From: Extensimonas soli
GTDB taxonomy: Bacteria; Pseudomonadota; Gammaproteobacteria; Burkholderiales; Burkholderiaceae_C
Direction: 5' to 3'
Length of the DNA: 64,000 nucleotides
NCBI RefSeq assembly: GCF_029211265.1
Contig: NZ_JARGEL010000011.1
Span: forward strand, 124,001 to 188,000
The notes beneath the pieces were generated by a model. It saw nothing but the letters and a program-made list of their open reading frames with translations, was not told the origin of the DNA and made no database searches. Made by a program: the position numbers and the translations under genes. Of the stretch, positions 9,101 to 17,562 are shown one piece after another; the stretch's first letter is position 1; every line of letters begins with the position of its first letter.

Positions 9101-11179
9101 TCAAAAATTGAACCCCAGCCGCATGTGCAGCCGCAGGCTGTGCACGCGCACGCCGTAGGCCAGGTCGGCCTGCAGCGGCCCCACGGGGCTGCGCCAGCGC
9201 ACGCCTGTGCCCACGCCCACGCGCGGGTCGAGCGCGCGCACGCGGTCGGCAACGGCGCCTGCATCGATGAAAAAGGTGTTTTCCCAATCGCTCAAGCGGC
9301 CGTCGCGCAGCATGGGGCGCTGCCATTCGACGCTGCCCACGGCCAGGTAGCGGCCGCCGTAGAGTTGGTTGTTCTCGGTGCGTGCGCCTATGCTGCGGTA
9401 GGCGTAGCCGCGCACGGTGGCATCGCCGCCGGTGAGGAAGAGCTCGGTCACGGGCACGGGGGCGTTGGTGCGCGCGAGCACGGCGCCCAGGTCGGTGCGC
9501 ACGGCCAGGCGGCTGCGGCGCCCGCGTCCATCCTCGCCTTCCACGCGCCCCAGTGGCACGAACCACTGCCAGCGCAGCAGGCTGCGCGCGTAGGGTTCGT
9601 GGCGTTCGCCGAGCGTGCTGCCCGCGCCGAGTTCGAGCCCCAGCCCATAGCCGCGCGTGGGCGCGAGGTTGCTGTTGAAATAGCGCCCCGTCCAGGCGTA
9701 GTTGGCGCTGAGCGAACTGCTCGTGGGCGGCGGGTTCAGGCCCTGGCTGTGCGCGTTGTCGTACTGCAGAAAATAGCTGCGGTCTATGCGCAGGTCGCTC
9801 TTGCTGCGGCCCGCGCGCAAGCGTCCGCTGTTGACGCGGTAGTCGCCCGTGTCCTCGCGCTGCAGCTTGCCGCTGCCGAACCAGCGCCAGCCCGTTTCGC
9901 CGGGCAGGTCCATGAGCTCGGTGCCCAGGAGCTTGTCCTTGTTGTCGAGCGCGAGCCGGCTCACCGCGCGCCAGCCTATGCCGGGCACGCGGTTGTGGAT
10001 ATGGTCCACGCTCAGGCGCGGGCCGGCGTCGGTGGAGACGCCCGCACCGAAGACGAACTTCTGCAGCGGCGCCTCACGCACCTGGGCGACGACGGGCGCG
10101 GCCTTGGGGTCGGGTGCCTCGGTGTCGAGCAGCAAAAACACGGTGTCGTAATAGCCACTCGCGGCCAGGCGCTGCTGGGCGTCGAGCATCTGCGCCTCGG
10201 AGTAGAGGTTGCCCGTGGGCAGGCGTGCGATGCGGCGCGCGCCTTCGGGGTCGTAGCGCTGGCTGCCTTCGATGCGCAAGGGGCCGAAGAAATACGGCGG
10301 GCCCGGGTCGTAGAGCACGCTCAGCGCCGCCTCGTTGCTGTCGGCGTCAATGTCGGCGCGGCTGCTCTCCAGACGCGCGGCGGGGTAGCGGCGCGCCTGC
10401 AGCTGGTGCAGGCTTTCTTTCTTCGCGGCGTCCCAGCCGGCCTGGGTGAAGGGCTGGCCGGGCGGGAGCTCCCAGCTTCTTTGCACACGCTGCAGCTGGC
10501 GCGCGCCGCTTTCGGGCGCACCGGGCCGGCCCACGGGCGTGTCTGTCTGCGCGCTCACGCTGTGGCCGACGAAGCCGATGTCGGCGCGCACGACGCGCGT
10601 CTGCGGCCCCGGATCGACGCGCAGCCGCACCACGCGCGCGGCCGCCACATCGCCGGGCGCGGCATGGGTTTCGATGGTGATGCGCGGCGCAAAATAGCCT
10701 TGCGTCGCGAGCAGCTCGCGCGCATCTTCGTCGGCGCGCGCGAGCAGGCGCTGCAACTCGCCTTCCTGCAAGTCGGGCAGCTGGCGAAAACGCTGCAGTT
10801 CGAGGTGGCGCTCGAGCAGGGCACGCAGCGCATCGGGCGCCTGCACTTCGAGCGTGAACGCGGCGCGGCCTTCGGCTGCGGCGGCCGCATCGACATCAGT
10901 GCCCCGGCCCGTGACGCGCTGCCATACGCTGCAACCGGGCAGCAGCAGGGCGAGCGCAAACAGCAGAAAAAACAACGCCGGCCCGCGGGCCGGCGCTATG
11001 GCGCGGCTAGGAGCCTGTCGGACGTTGGGCGTCGAAAGCGAGAAGGTGCCCCAGCGTGACCAGTTTTTGCCGGATTCGCCGCCCCATAGCGGGACTATGG
11101 GGCAAGAAGACGGTAAAAAATGGGTCGCTGCGGCGCATTCGCAGCCGACGATTCCAAAGTCCGACAGGCTCCTAGGCAT
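9101..11179 (-). CDS. tamA: Outer-membrane assembly protein TamA with a 55-codon element-derived N-terminal insertion
   Basis: Omp85-family outer-membrane barrel, partner of TamB. POTRA-type repeats (about residues 100-380 of the 692-aa frame) precede a 16-strand-type barrel ending in the C-terminal signature LRLHMRLGFNF. The ATG at 11179 lies 4 bp after the stop of the VWA gene. Codons 3-57 are made entirely of a 163-bp palindromic element plus one duplicated TA. Without it the protein would begin MPSRAIAPARGPALFFLLF and continue into ALALLLPGC, a normal signal sequence with a lipobox-like end. In the insert there is no in-frame ATG, GTG or TTG; the next in-frame start is a TTG at 10975 inside the hydrophobic core. 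So either the signal peptide sits about 57 residues from the N terminus, or translation starts at that TTG. Family call sure; start uncertain. Confidence 0.9.
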   Translation of the reverse strand: MPRSLSDFGIVGCECAAATHFLPSSCPIVPLWGGESGKNWSRWGTFSLSTPNVRQAPSRAIAPARGPALFFLLFALALLLPGCSVWQRVTGRGTDVDAAAAAEGRAAFTLEVQAPDALRALLERHLELQRFRQLPDLQEGELQRLLARADEDARELLATQGYFAPRITIETHAAPGDVAAARVVRLRVDPGPQTRVVRADIGFVGHSVSAQTDTPVGRPGAPESGARQLQRVQRSWELPPGQPFTQAGWDAAKKESLHQLQARRYPAARLESSRADIDADSNEAALSVLYDPGPPYFFGPLRIEGSQRYDPEGARRIARLPTGNLYSEAQMLDAQQRLAASGYYDTVFLLLDTEAPDPKAAPVVAQVREAPLQKFVFGAGVSTDAGPRLSVDHIHNRVPGIGWRAVSRLALDNKDKLLGTELMDLPGETGWRWFGSGKLQREDTGDYRVNSGRLRAGRSKSDLRIDRSYFLQYDNAHSQGLNPPPTSSSLSANYAWTGRYFNSNLAPTRGYGLGLELGAGSTLGERHEPYARSLLRWQWFVPLGRVEGEDGRGRRSRLAVRTDLGAVLARTNAPVPVTELFLTGGDATVRGYAYRSIGARTENNQLYGGRYLAVGSVEWQRPMLRDGRLSDWENTFFIDAGAVADRVRALDPRVGVGTGVRWRSPVGPLQADLAYGVRVHSLRLHMRLGFNF
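11008..11174. mobile_element. Full-length 163-bp palindromic element A, copy 1 (in tamA)
   Basis: The element spans 11010-11172 and is flanked by TA on both sides (11008-11009 and 11173-11174). Its ends are imperfect inverted repeats: the left end reads GGAGCCTGTCGGACGTTGG and the right end is the complement of GGAGCCTGTCGGACTTTGG. An internal hairpin GCCCCATAG/CTATGGGGC lies at 11081-11103. It has no transposase gene. It is in the same orientation and of exactly the same length as the copy in glmS. On the minus strand it is open in the tamA frame. Structure and TA duplication suggest a MITE mobilised by a Tc1/mariner- or IS630-type transposase elsewhere; that source is inference. Confidence 0.85.
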
Positions 11180-11183
11180 CCAG

Positions 11184-12374
11184 TTATTTTGACAGCAGCC
11201 GCATCGCGTCTTCGAGCCCTTTGAGCGAGAGCGGGTACATGCGCTGCGCCATGAGCTGCTGGATGATGCTGATGCTCTGGCGGTACTGCCACACGCCGGG
11301 CGGCTCGGGGTTGATCCAGGCGAATTTGGGGAAGGCGTGCGTGAGGCGCTGCAGCCATTCAGCGCCGGGCTCCTCGTTGTTGTATTCGACGCTGCCGCCG
11401 GGCTGCAAAATCTCGTAGGGGCTCATGGTCGCATCGCCCACGAAGATCAGTTTGTAGTCCTTGTTGTATTTGCGGATGATGTCCCAGGTGGGGAATTTTT
11501 CGGCAAAGCGCCGGCGGTTGTTCTTCCACATGAAGTCATAGATGCAGTTGTGGAAGTAGTAGAACTCCAGGTGCTTGAACTCGCTGCGCACGGCAGAAAA
11601 CAGCTCTTCGACGCGCTGGATATGCTCGTCCATGGTGCCGCCCACGTCCATGAGCAGCAGCACCTTCACGTTGTTGTGGCGCTCGGGCACCATTTTGATG
11701 TCGAGGTAGCCCGCGTTCGCGGCCGTGCTGCGTATGGTGTCGGGCAGGTCGAGCTCGAGTTCGTTGCCCTCGCGCGCAAAGCGGCGCAGGCGGCGCAGCG
11801 CGACCTTGATGTTGCGCGTGCCCAGTTCCTGCTGGTCGTCGTAGTCCTGGTAGGCGCGCTGTTCCCAGACCTTGACGGCGCTTTTGTTTTTGCTCTGCCC
11901 GCCTATGCGTATGCCCTGCGGGTTGTAGCCACCGTTGCCAAACGGGCTGGTACCGCCCGTACCTATCCATTTGCTGCCGCCTTCGTGGCGGCCTTTTTGC
12001 TCTGCTAGGCGCTTTTTGAGCGTTTCCATGAGCTCGTCCCAGCCGAGCTTTTTGAGCGCAGCCTTTTGCTCGTCGCTGAGCTCGCGCTCGAGCATCTGCG
12101 TGAGCCAGTCCGAGGGCAGCTCGCGCGCGGCGAGGTCGGCCGCCGTTTCCACGCCCTTGAAGTACGCGGCAAAGGCGCGGTCGAACTTGTCGTAGTGCTT
12201 TTCGTCCTTCACGAGCGCCAGGCGCGCCATGAAGTAGAAGTCGTCCAGGCTCCAGGCGTCTTCAGAGCGCGGGCCGACGATGCCGGCCTCGAGCGCTTCG
12301 AGCAGGCTGAGGAATTCCTTGACCGATACCGGCAGCTGCGCAGCGCGCAGCGTGTAGAAAAAATCGATGAGCAT
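11184..12374 (-). CDS. CoxE-like von Willebrand factor type A domain protein
   Basis: Cytoplasmic VWA protein of the CoxE-like group (396 aa), usually paired with a MoxR AAA+ ATPase in complexes thought to activate or metallate enzymes. The N-terminal half is helical and charged. The VWA domain begins near residue 200 and has a MIDAS-like motif LLLMDVGGTMD, where the usual DxSxS is DxGxT, followed by the conserved FYYFHNCIYDFMWKNNRRR segment. The moxR gene lies upstream in the same direction, separated only by a GNAT gene, and tamA follows after 4 bp. The target of this MoxR/VWA pair cannot be read from the sequence. Confidence 0.88.
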   Translation of the reverse strand: MLIDFFYTLRAAQLPVSVKEFLSLLEALEAGIVGPRSEDAWSLDDFYFMARLALVKDEKHYDKFDRAFAAYFKGVETAADLAARELPSDWLTQMLERELSDEQKAALKKLGWDELMETLKKRLAEQKGRHEGGSKWIGTGGTSPFGNGGYNPQGIRIGGQSKNKSAVKVWEQRAYQDYDDQQELGTRNIKVALRRLRRFAREGNELELDLPDTIRSTAANAGYLDIKMVPERHNNVKVLLLMDVGGTMDEHIQRVEELFSAVRSEFKHLEFYYFHNCIYDFMWKNNRRRFAEKFPTWDIIRKYNKDYKLIFVGDATMSPYEILQPGGSVEYNNEEPGAEWLQRLTHAFPKFAWINPEPPGVWQYRQSISIIQQLMAQRMYPLSLKGLEDAMRLLSK

Positions 12375-12392
12375 GATTTTGGCCTCCAGCGC

Positions 12393-12998
12393 TTATGTGG
12401 CAAGCGCATGCAGCTGCAAAAGGTAGAGCAATTGGGCGCGCGCCTCGGGCCACTCGCCGGCGCGCATGCTGTACATCACGGTGTCGCGTATGGTGCCGTC
12501 GCGGCGCAGCGCGTGGCCGCGCAGCACGCCGTCTTTCTTCGCGCCCAGGCGCTCGATGGCGCGCTGGCTCGCAAAGTTGAAGTTGTCGGTGCGCCAGCCG
12601 ACCACGTGGCAGCCCAGCGTGTCGAAGGCGTGCCCCATGAGCAGCAGCTTGGCGGTGGTGTTCACATGCGTGCGCTGCACGCTTTGGGCGTACCAGGTCC
12701 AGCCGATCTCCAGGCGCTTCACTGCGGGCAGGATGTCGTGGTAGCTCGTGCTGCCGAGCACGCGCCCCGTGGCCTCGTCGCACACGGCAAAGGGCAGGCG
12801 GCTGCCCTCGGCCTGCATGGCCAGCGCCTGCTCGATGTAGGCGCGCGTGTGCTGCGGCTCGGGCACCGAGCTCACGCGCAGGCGCCACAGCTGCCCGTCG
12901 GCCGCCGCCGCCGCAAGCCCCGCCTCGTGCGCAGCAGCAAGCGGCTCCAGGCGCACGCCGTGTGCGCGCAAGGTGACGGGTGGGGCGAACGCGGTCAT
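12393..12998 (-). CDS. GNAT-family N-acetyltransferase (RimJ/RimL-like)
   Basis: A 201-aa protein with the layout of RimJ/RimL-type acetyltransferases: beta strands LRAHGVRLEPL, then LPFAVCDEATGRVLGSTSYHDI, then an acetyl-CoA-binding region around THVNTTAKLLLMGHAFDTLG, and the late motif NFASQRAIERLGAKKDGVLRG typical of the family. Such enzymes acetylate protein N termini or small amines; the substrate here is unknown. It sits between moxR (81 bp upstream) and the VWA gene (18 bp downstream), all on the minus strand. Confidence 0.87.
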   Translation of the reverse strand: MTAFAPPVTLRAHGVRLEPLAAAHEAGLAAAAADGQLWRLRVSSVPEPQHTRAYIEQALAMQAEGSRLPFAVCDEATGRVLGSTSYHDILPAVKRLEIGWTWYAQSVQRTHVNTTAKLLLMGHAFDTLGCHVVGWRTDNFNFASQRAIERLGAKKDGVLRGHALRRDGTIRDTVMYSMRAGEWPEARAQLLYLLQLHALAT

Positions 12999-13079
12999 GG
13001 GGATCGGCGTGGGGCGCGGAAGTGGGCTTGGGCAGGCGCGGTTTGGCAGCGGCAGTGGGTGGCAGCTTGGCGCCGGCGC

Positions 13080-13934
13080 TCAGCGGTTGCGCTGGTTCAT
13101 GAACACCAGCTTTTCGAACAGGCTCACGTCCTGCTCGTTCTTGAGCAGCGCGCCCACGAGCGGCGGTATGGCGATCTTGTCGTCGCCGCTTTGCAGCGCC
13201 TCGACGGGGATGTCCTCGGCCACGAGCAGCTTGAGCCAGTCGAGCAGCTCGCTCGTCGAGGGCTTTTTCTTCAGGCCGGGCAGGCCGCGCACGTCGTAAA
13301 ACGTCTTCATCGCGGCGCTGATGAGCTCACCCTTGAGCGTGGGAAAGTGCACGCCGATGATCTGCCGCATGGTGTCGGCGTCGGGGAACTTGATGAAGTG
13401 GAAGAAGCAGCGGCGCAAAAACGCATCGGGCAGCTCTTTTTCGTTGTTCGAGGTGATGAACACCAGCGGGCGGTGCTTGGCGCGGATGAGCTCGCGCGTT
13501 TCGTAGCAGTAGAACTCCATGCGGTCGAGCTCGCGCAACAGGTCGTTGGGGAACTCGATGTCGGCCTTGTCGATTTCATCGATCAGCAGCGCCACGGGCT
13601 GGTCTGCCGTGAACGCACGCCAGAGCACGCCCTGCACGATGTAGTTGCGGATGTCCTGCACGCGCGTGGCGCTGTCGGCGTCGCCGAGCTGGCTGTCGCG
13701 CAGGCGGCTTACGGCGTCGTATTCATAAAGGCCCTGCTGCGCCTTGGTCGTGCTCTTGATGTGCCACTGCAGCAGCGGCATGTTCAGCGCCTGCGCCACT
13801 TCTTCGGCAAGCATGGTCTTGCCGGTGCCGGGCTCGCCCTTGATGAGCAGCGGGCGTTGCAGGGTGATGGCCGCGTTCACGGCAAGCATGAGGTCGGGCG
13901 TAGCGACGTAGTTCTGGGAGCCTTGGAATTTCAT
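13080..13934 (-). CDS. MoxR-family AAA+ ATPase
   Basis: A 284-aa AAA+ ATPase of the MoxR group. Walker A is GEPGTGKT (about residues 37-44), Walker B is LLIDEIDKAD, and sensor 1 is in VFITSNNEKELPDAFLRRC. The C-terminal lid ends FEKLVFMNQRNR. MoxR ATPases work with VWA proteins as chaperone-like machines; the CoxE-like VWA gene lies two genes downstream in the same direction. This is the first gene of an apparent five-gene minus-strand unit (moxR, GNAT, VWA, tamA, tamB) with gaps of 81, 18, 4 and 11 bp. Its start is about 105 bp from the divergent cytochrome gene. Confidence 0.93.
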   Translation of the reverse strand: MKFQGSQNYVATPDLMLAVNAAITLQRPLLIKGEPGTGKTMLAEEVAQALNMPLLQWHIKSTTKAQQGLYEYDAVSRLRDSQLGDADSATRVQDIRNYIVQGVLWRAFTADQPVALLIDEIDKADIEFPNDLLRELDRMEFYCYETRELIRAKHRPLVFITSNNEKELPDAFLRRCFFHFIKFPDADTMRQIIGVHFPTLKGELISAAMKTFYDVRGLPGLKKKPSTSELLDWLKLLVAEDIPVEALQSGDDKIAIPPLVGALLKNEQDVSLFEKLVFMNQRNR

Positions 13935-13980
13935 GGATGGAATGGCAAAACGTTGATAAATGGGCTTGACAAGCGCTGGC

Positions 13981-13986
13981 TATAAT
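13981..13986 (+). promoter_or_regulatory. Probable -10 element of the cytochrome c gene
   Basis: A perfect TATAAT lies 53 bp before the cytochrome c start in the gap divergent from moxR. A TTGACA only 9 bp upstream is too close to serve as the -35 for this -10, so the -35 is weak or absent. Confidence 0.45.
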
Positions 13987-14038
13987 CAACCACCGATCAC
14001 AGCCGCAGGCTGTTTTTTTACACCATTGTGCGCGCAAA

Positions 14039-14716
14039 ATGACAAAAAAGCTGACCACATTGTTCGCTCTGGCTGTCGCCTCCGTGACCGCCATCGCCAC
14101 CGCCCACGCTGCCGAGGTGCAAGGAGACGCCCAGGCAGGGGCCAAGAAAATCGCCATGTGCGTGGGCTGCCACGGCATCCCCGGCTACCAGGCCACCTTC
14201 CCTGAAGTGCACAAGGTGCCCATGATCGCGGGGCAAAATGCCAAGTACATCGCCTCGGCGCTCGACGCCTACCGCAAGGGCGACCGCCGCCACCCCACCA
14301 TGCGCGGCATCGCGGCCTCGCTGTCCGACCAGGACATCGCCGACCTCGCCGCGTATTACGAGCAACTCGGCAAGTCCCAGACCGGCAGCACCGAATTGCC
14401 CGCCAAACCGCGCACCGAGCCCAAGCCCCAGGTCGCGGCGCTGCTGCAAAAGGCCGCCTGCGTCTCGTGCCACGGCGACAACTTCTCCAAACCGATCGAC
14501 CCGGCCTATCCCAAGATCGCGGGCCAGCATGCCGACTACCTGTTCGTCGCGCTCAAGTCCTACAAGGCCGAGCCCAGCGCCGTGGTCGGCCGCTCCAACC
14601 CCGTCATGGGCGGCATCGCCAAGCAGTTTTCAAACGCCGAGCTCAAGGAACTGGCGAACTACGTAGGTTCGCTCGACGGCGAACTGCGCACCGTTCCCGA
14701 GTCGCGCTTTCGCTGA
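14039..14716 (+). CDS. Dihaem cytochrome c (cytochrome c4-like)
   Basis: Periplasmic electron carrier of 225 aa. The signal peptide (MTKKLTTLFALAVASVTAIA, cleavage after AHA) is followed by two class I cytochrome c domains, each with one CxxCH haem site: CVGCH at about residue 40 and CVSCH at about residue 141. Later methionines (in PTMRG and NPVMGG) are candidate axial ligands. Two tandem domains with this spacing are typical of cytochrome c4, which donates electrons to terminal oxidases. The gene is monocistronic: it has its own -10 box and a strong terminator at 14727-14766. Confidence 0.93.
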   Translation: MTKKLTTLFALAVASVTAIATAHAAEVQGDAQAGAKKIAMCVGCHGIPGYQATFPEVHKVPMIAGQNAKYIASALDAYRKGDRRHPTMRGIAASLSDQDIADLAAYYEQLGKSQTGSTELPAKPRTEPKPQVAALLQKAACVSCHGDNFSKPIDPAYPKIAGQHADYLFVALKSYKAEPSAVVGRSNPVMGGIAKQFSNAELKELANYVGSLDGELRTVPESRFR

Positions 14717-14726
14717 TCCTCTGCAC

Positions 14727-14766
14727 GCCATCAAAAAAGCCCGCTGTTGCGGGCTTTTTTGATGGC
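14727..14766 (+). terminator. Rho-independent terminator after the cytochrome c gene
   Basis: A long perfect inverted repeat, GCCATCAAAAAAGCCCGC, loop TGTT, then its complement, with T-runs on both strands. It lies 11 bp after the cytochrome stop. The A/T runs within the stem allow bidirectional termination, so it may also serve the converging DUF1841 gene. Confidence 0.9.
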
Positions 14767-14835
14767 ATTTTTGCCACTTTACGCAGTATTAATGTGCGCC
14801 AATAGCTATTTTTAGTATAGCACCGTGCGCGCTGC

Positions 14836-15270
14836 TCAATCCCGCGTGGCGCGCCGCTGCACGCAGGCCACGTAGGCGTCGCCATCGGGCGCGCGGCCCT
14901 GGCGCTGACCCTCCCACAGCATCTGACCCAGGCATTCCATGGCCACGTGGTGCGCGTCGTGCAGCGCATCGAGCCGCGCCGTGAGCAGCTCCACCGCCTG
15001 GCGGATGCCGCGCGGCTGGTCTATGCTGCACTGTTCGCTGATCGCCAGGTGCATCGAAAGGTGCAAAAAGGGGTTTGTGCGCTCGGGCGTGTCGTCGTAA
15101 TGGCGCGCCACGGCGGCCTGCGCGTCGGCCAGCTCGGCGTGGTATTCGGGGTGCTCGGCAATCCACAGCTGCGCCAGGGTCTCGAGCGGCTCGAGCGGCG
15201 CGCCGCGTGCGGCCTTGGCGTGCACCTCGCAAAAGAAGCGGCGCACATCGGCTTGGGTCGGTTGAAACAT
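14836..15270 (-). CDS. DUF1841 family protein
   Basis: A 144-aa soluble protein of the DUF1841 family, common in beta- and gammaproteobacteria. Recognisable segments are an N-terminal MFQPTQADVRRFFCEVH, a central WIAEHPEYHAEL and NPFLHLSMHLAISEQ, and a C-terminal helix around HHVAMECLGQMLWEGQR. Conserved histidines (HLSMH, HDAHH) might bind metal, but no function is known. It has no signal peptide or membrane segment. It is transcribed away from the M20 gene and toward the cytochrome c terminator. Confidence 0.88.
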   Translation of the reverse strand: MFQPTQADVRRFFCEVHAKAARGAPLEPLETLAQLWIAEHPEYHAELADAQAAVARHYDDTPERTNPFLHLSMHLAISEQCSIDQPRGIRQAVELLTARLDALHDAHHVAMECLGQMLWEGQRQGRAPDGDAYVACVQRRATRD

Positions 15271-15393
15271 GCGCGCAGGGTAGCACGCAGAGCCGGCCGG
15301 AATGCTGCAAGGGGCATCGGCCTCGGGCTAGACTGGCGCCTCACGGCGCAGCGCTGCGCGCAGCTGCGGCCCTTCTGCAGGAGACACGACACC

Positions 15394-16596
15394 ATGCACA
15401 TCATCGAACCCATCGCTGCCCAGGCAGACGGCTTTGCGGCGCTGCGCCGCGACCTGCACGCGCATCCGGAGCTGTGCTTTCAGGAACTGCGCACTTCCGA
15501 CCTTGTGGCGCAAAAGCTTGACGAATGGGGCATTCCCATCCACCGCGGCATGGGCCAGACGGGCGTGGTCGGCATCGTGCACGGGCGCGACGGTGGTGCC
15601 TGCGGGCGCGCCGTCGGGCTGCGCGCCGACATGGACGCGCTGCCCATCCACGAGGCCAACAGCTTTGCGCACGCGAGCCGCCATCCGGGCCGTATGCACG
15701 CCTGCGGGCACGACGGGCACACGGCGATGCTGCTCGCGGCGGCGCAATATCTGGCACGGCACCGCCACTTCGACGGCACGGTCTATCTGATCTTCCAGCC
15801 CGCCGAAGAAGGCGGCGGCGGCGCACGCGAAATGATCGCGGACGGCCTGTTCGAGCGCTTTCCCATGCAGGCGGTGTTTGGCATGCACAACTGGCCCGGC
15901 ATGCCCGTGGGCCACTTTGCCGTGAGCCCGGGGCCGGTGATGGCCTCGAGCAATGAATTTCACATCACCATCGAAGGCAAAGGCGGGCATGCCGCGATGC
16001 CGCACATGACCATAGACCCCGTGCCCATCGCGTGCCAGTTGGTGCTGGCGCTGCAAACCATCATCAGCCGCAACACCAAACCCGTCGAAGCCGGCGTGAT
16101 CTCGGTCACCATGGTGCACGCGGGCGAGGCGAGCAACGTGGTGCCCGACTGCTGCGAGCTGCAGGGTACGGTGCGCACCTTCACGCTCGAACTGCTCGAC
16201 CTGATCGAGGCACGCATGCGCGAAGTCGCCGAGCACCTGTGCGCAGCACACGGCGCGCGCTGCCACTTTGCCTTCAAGCGCAACTACCCGCCCACGATCA
16301 ACGCGCCCGCCGAGGCCGCGTTTGCGCGCCAGGTCATGGCCGGCATCGTCGGTGCGCAGCACGTGCTCGAACAAGAGCCCACCATGGGCGCAGAGGATTT
16401 CGCCTTCATGCTGCAGGCCAAGCCCGGCGCCTACTGCTTCATCGGCAACGGCGAAGGCGCGCACCGCGACGTGGACCACGGCGGCGGCCCCTGCACCTTG
16501 CACAACCCGAGTTACGACTTCAACGACGCGCTGATCCCGCTGGGCGCGAGCTACTGGGTGCGCCTGGCCGAGCAGTGGCTGGCACGCGCGGCCTGA
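15394..16596 (+). CDS. M20-family amidohydrolase (HipO/AbgA-like, hippurate hydrolase type)
   Basis: Cytoplasmic zinc amidohydrolase of peptidase family M20D (400 aa). These enzymes remove acyl groups from N-acyl amino acids such as hippurate or indole-acetyl conjugates. The frame is open further upstream, but the ATG at 15394 has an AGGAG-type ribosome site and begins at the family's N terminus (MHIIEPI). Metal-site motifs are LRADMDALPI, HACGHDGHTA and QPAEEGGGGAREM; MGAEDFAFML lies near the end. The dimerisation domain (about residues 185-290) contains the usual GKGGHAAMPH motif. Exact substrate not deducible. Confidence 0.92.
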   Translation: MHIIEPIAAQADGFAALRRDLHAHPELCFQELRTSDLVAQKLDEWGIPIHRGMGQTGVVGIVHGRDGGACGRAVGLRADMDALPIHEANSFAHASRHPGRMHACGHDGHTAMLLAAAQYLARHRHFDGTVYLIFQPAEEGGGGAREMIADGLFERFPMQAVFGMHNWPGMPVGHFAVSPGPVMASSNEFHITIEGKGGHAAMPHMTIDPVPIACQLVLALQTIISRNTKPVEAGVISVTMVHAGEASNVVPDCCELQGTVRTFTLELLDLIEARMREVAEHLCAAHGARCHFAFKRNYPPTINAPAEAAFARQVMAGIVGAQHVLEQEPTMGAEDFAFMLQAKPGAYCFIGNGEGAHRDVDHGGGPCTLHNPSYDFNDALIPLGASYWVRLAEQWLARAA

Positions 16597-16651
16597 TCCA
16601 CCCAGCCTGATGGGCGCAGGGAGGGCATTCAGCGCCTCCTCAGACAGGCTC

Positions 16652-17350
16652 TCATTCGCACCAGCGCACGGCGTCGGCGATGGGTGCGCGGCGGGTGCGG
16701 AACTGGTTCGCCGGGTGGTCGGGGTCGGCCAGGCCGAAGGAGATGCCGCAGACGATGGTGCGCTCCGTGTCAATGTCGAGCTGCGCGCGCAGCACCTGCG
16801 GGTAGGCCGCGAGCGCGGCCTGCGCGATCGAGCCCACGCCCAGGCTGTGCGCGGCCAGCATGAAATTGGCCACGTAGGCGCCGCAATCGACCGCCCCATA
16901 GACACCGAGCGCCGCGTCGCTCGTGACGATGGCCACATGCGGCGCACCGAACATGGTGTAGTTTTGCGCCGCCTGGCGCTGCGAGGCCGCGCGGTCGTCC
17001 TTGGCGATGCCCAGCGCCTGGTACAACCCCCAGCCGCATTCACGCCGGCGCTGCAGGTACACGCCGCGGTACTCACCCGGCCAGGGCAGATCGGGCGCGG
17101 GCTGCGCCTGGGCCACATGCGCGCACAGTGCCACACGCAGGCGCTCGAGCGCACCGCCGCTCACGATGGTCAGCTGCCAGGGCTGGGCATTGCACCACGA
17201 GGCCGTGCGTTGCGTCAGCTCGAGAATGCGCTCCACGGTGCTGCGCGGCAGCGGCTGTGGCAAAAAGGCGCGGCAGCTATAGCGGGTGTGCAACAGCTCA
17301 GACAAGGTCTGGTAGGCCGGCGGCAGGGATGTTTCAGCAAGGGCAGTCAT
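16652..17350 (-). CDS. Nitroreductase-family flavoprotein
   Basis: A 232-aa FMN-dependent oxidoreductase of the nitroreductase superfamily. It begins with the family pattern LLHTRYSCRAFLPQPLP and RILELTQRTASWCNAQPWQL, which binds FMN. DCGAYVANFMLAAHSLGVGS follows (about residues 148-167), and the C-terminal segment CGISFGLADPDHPANQFRT is typical. These proteins reduce nitro compounds, quinones or related substrates with NAD(P)H; the physiological substrate is unknown. It converges with the M20 gene (55 bp between stops) and diverges from the cyclopropane synthase gene across about 210 bp. Confidence 0.9.
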   Translation of the reverse strand: MTALAETSLPPAYQTLSELLHTRYSCRAFLPQPLPRSTVERILELTQRTASWCNAQPWQLTIVSGGALERLRVALCAHVAQAQPAPDLPWPGEYRGVYLQRRRECGWGLYQALGIAKDDRAASQRQAAQNYTMFGAPHVAIVTSDAALGVYGAVDCGAYVANFMLAAHSLGVGSIAQAALAAYPQVLRAQLDIDTERTIVCGISFGLADPDHPANQFRTRRAPIADAVRWCE

Positions 17351-17562
17351 GGGCAGTTTCCACGGTTTTTTGCTGCATCGAATGCTTTGTGAGCACGCGG
17401 GATGATGGCGCAGCGGCCTCCGAACAAGCGTCCGAAAGGGCGCAAAATCATAGCCAATCTACCCTCGAGGCGCATAGGGTGCACGCGGTAGCCGAGTTTC
17501 CTGGGCAGCCAAGCATGGCCGACGATTGACGCGCCGCGCAGTGGCGGGAAAAATGTCCCGTC

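Noticed and set aside
12066-13985. 639-aa open frame on the plus strand
   Set aside because: It lies opposite moxR, GNAT and VWA genes, is His/Arg/Val-rich as expected for antisense of GC-rich coding DNA, and has no recognisable domain.
13966-13986. TTGACA and TATAAT before the cytochrome gene as a canonical promoter pair
   Set aside because: The spacer is only 9 bp; only the -10 box was kept.
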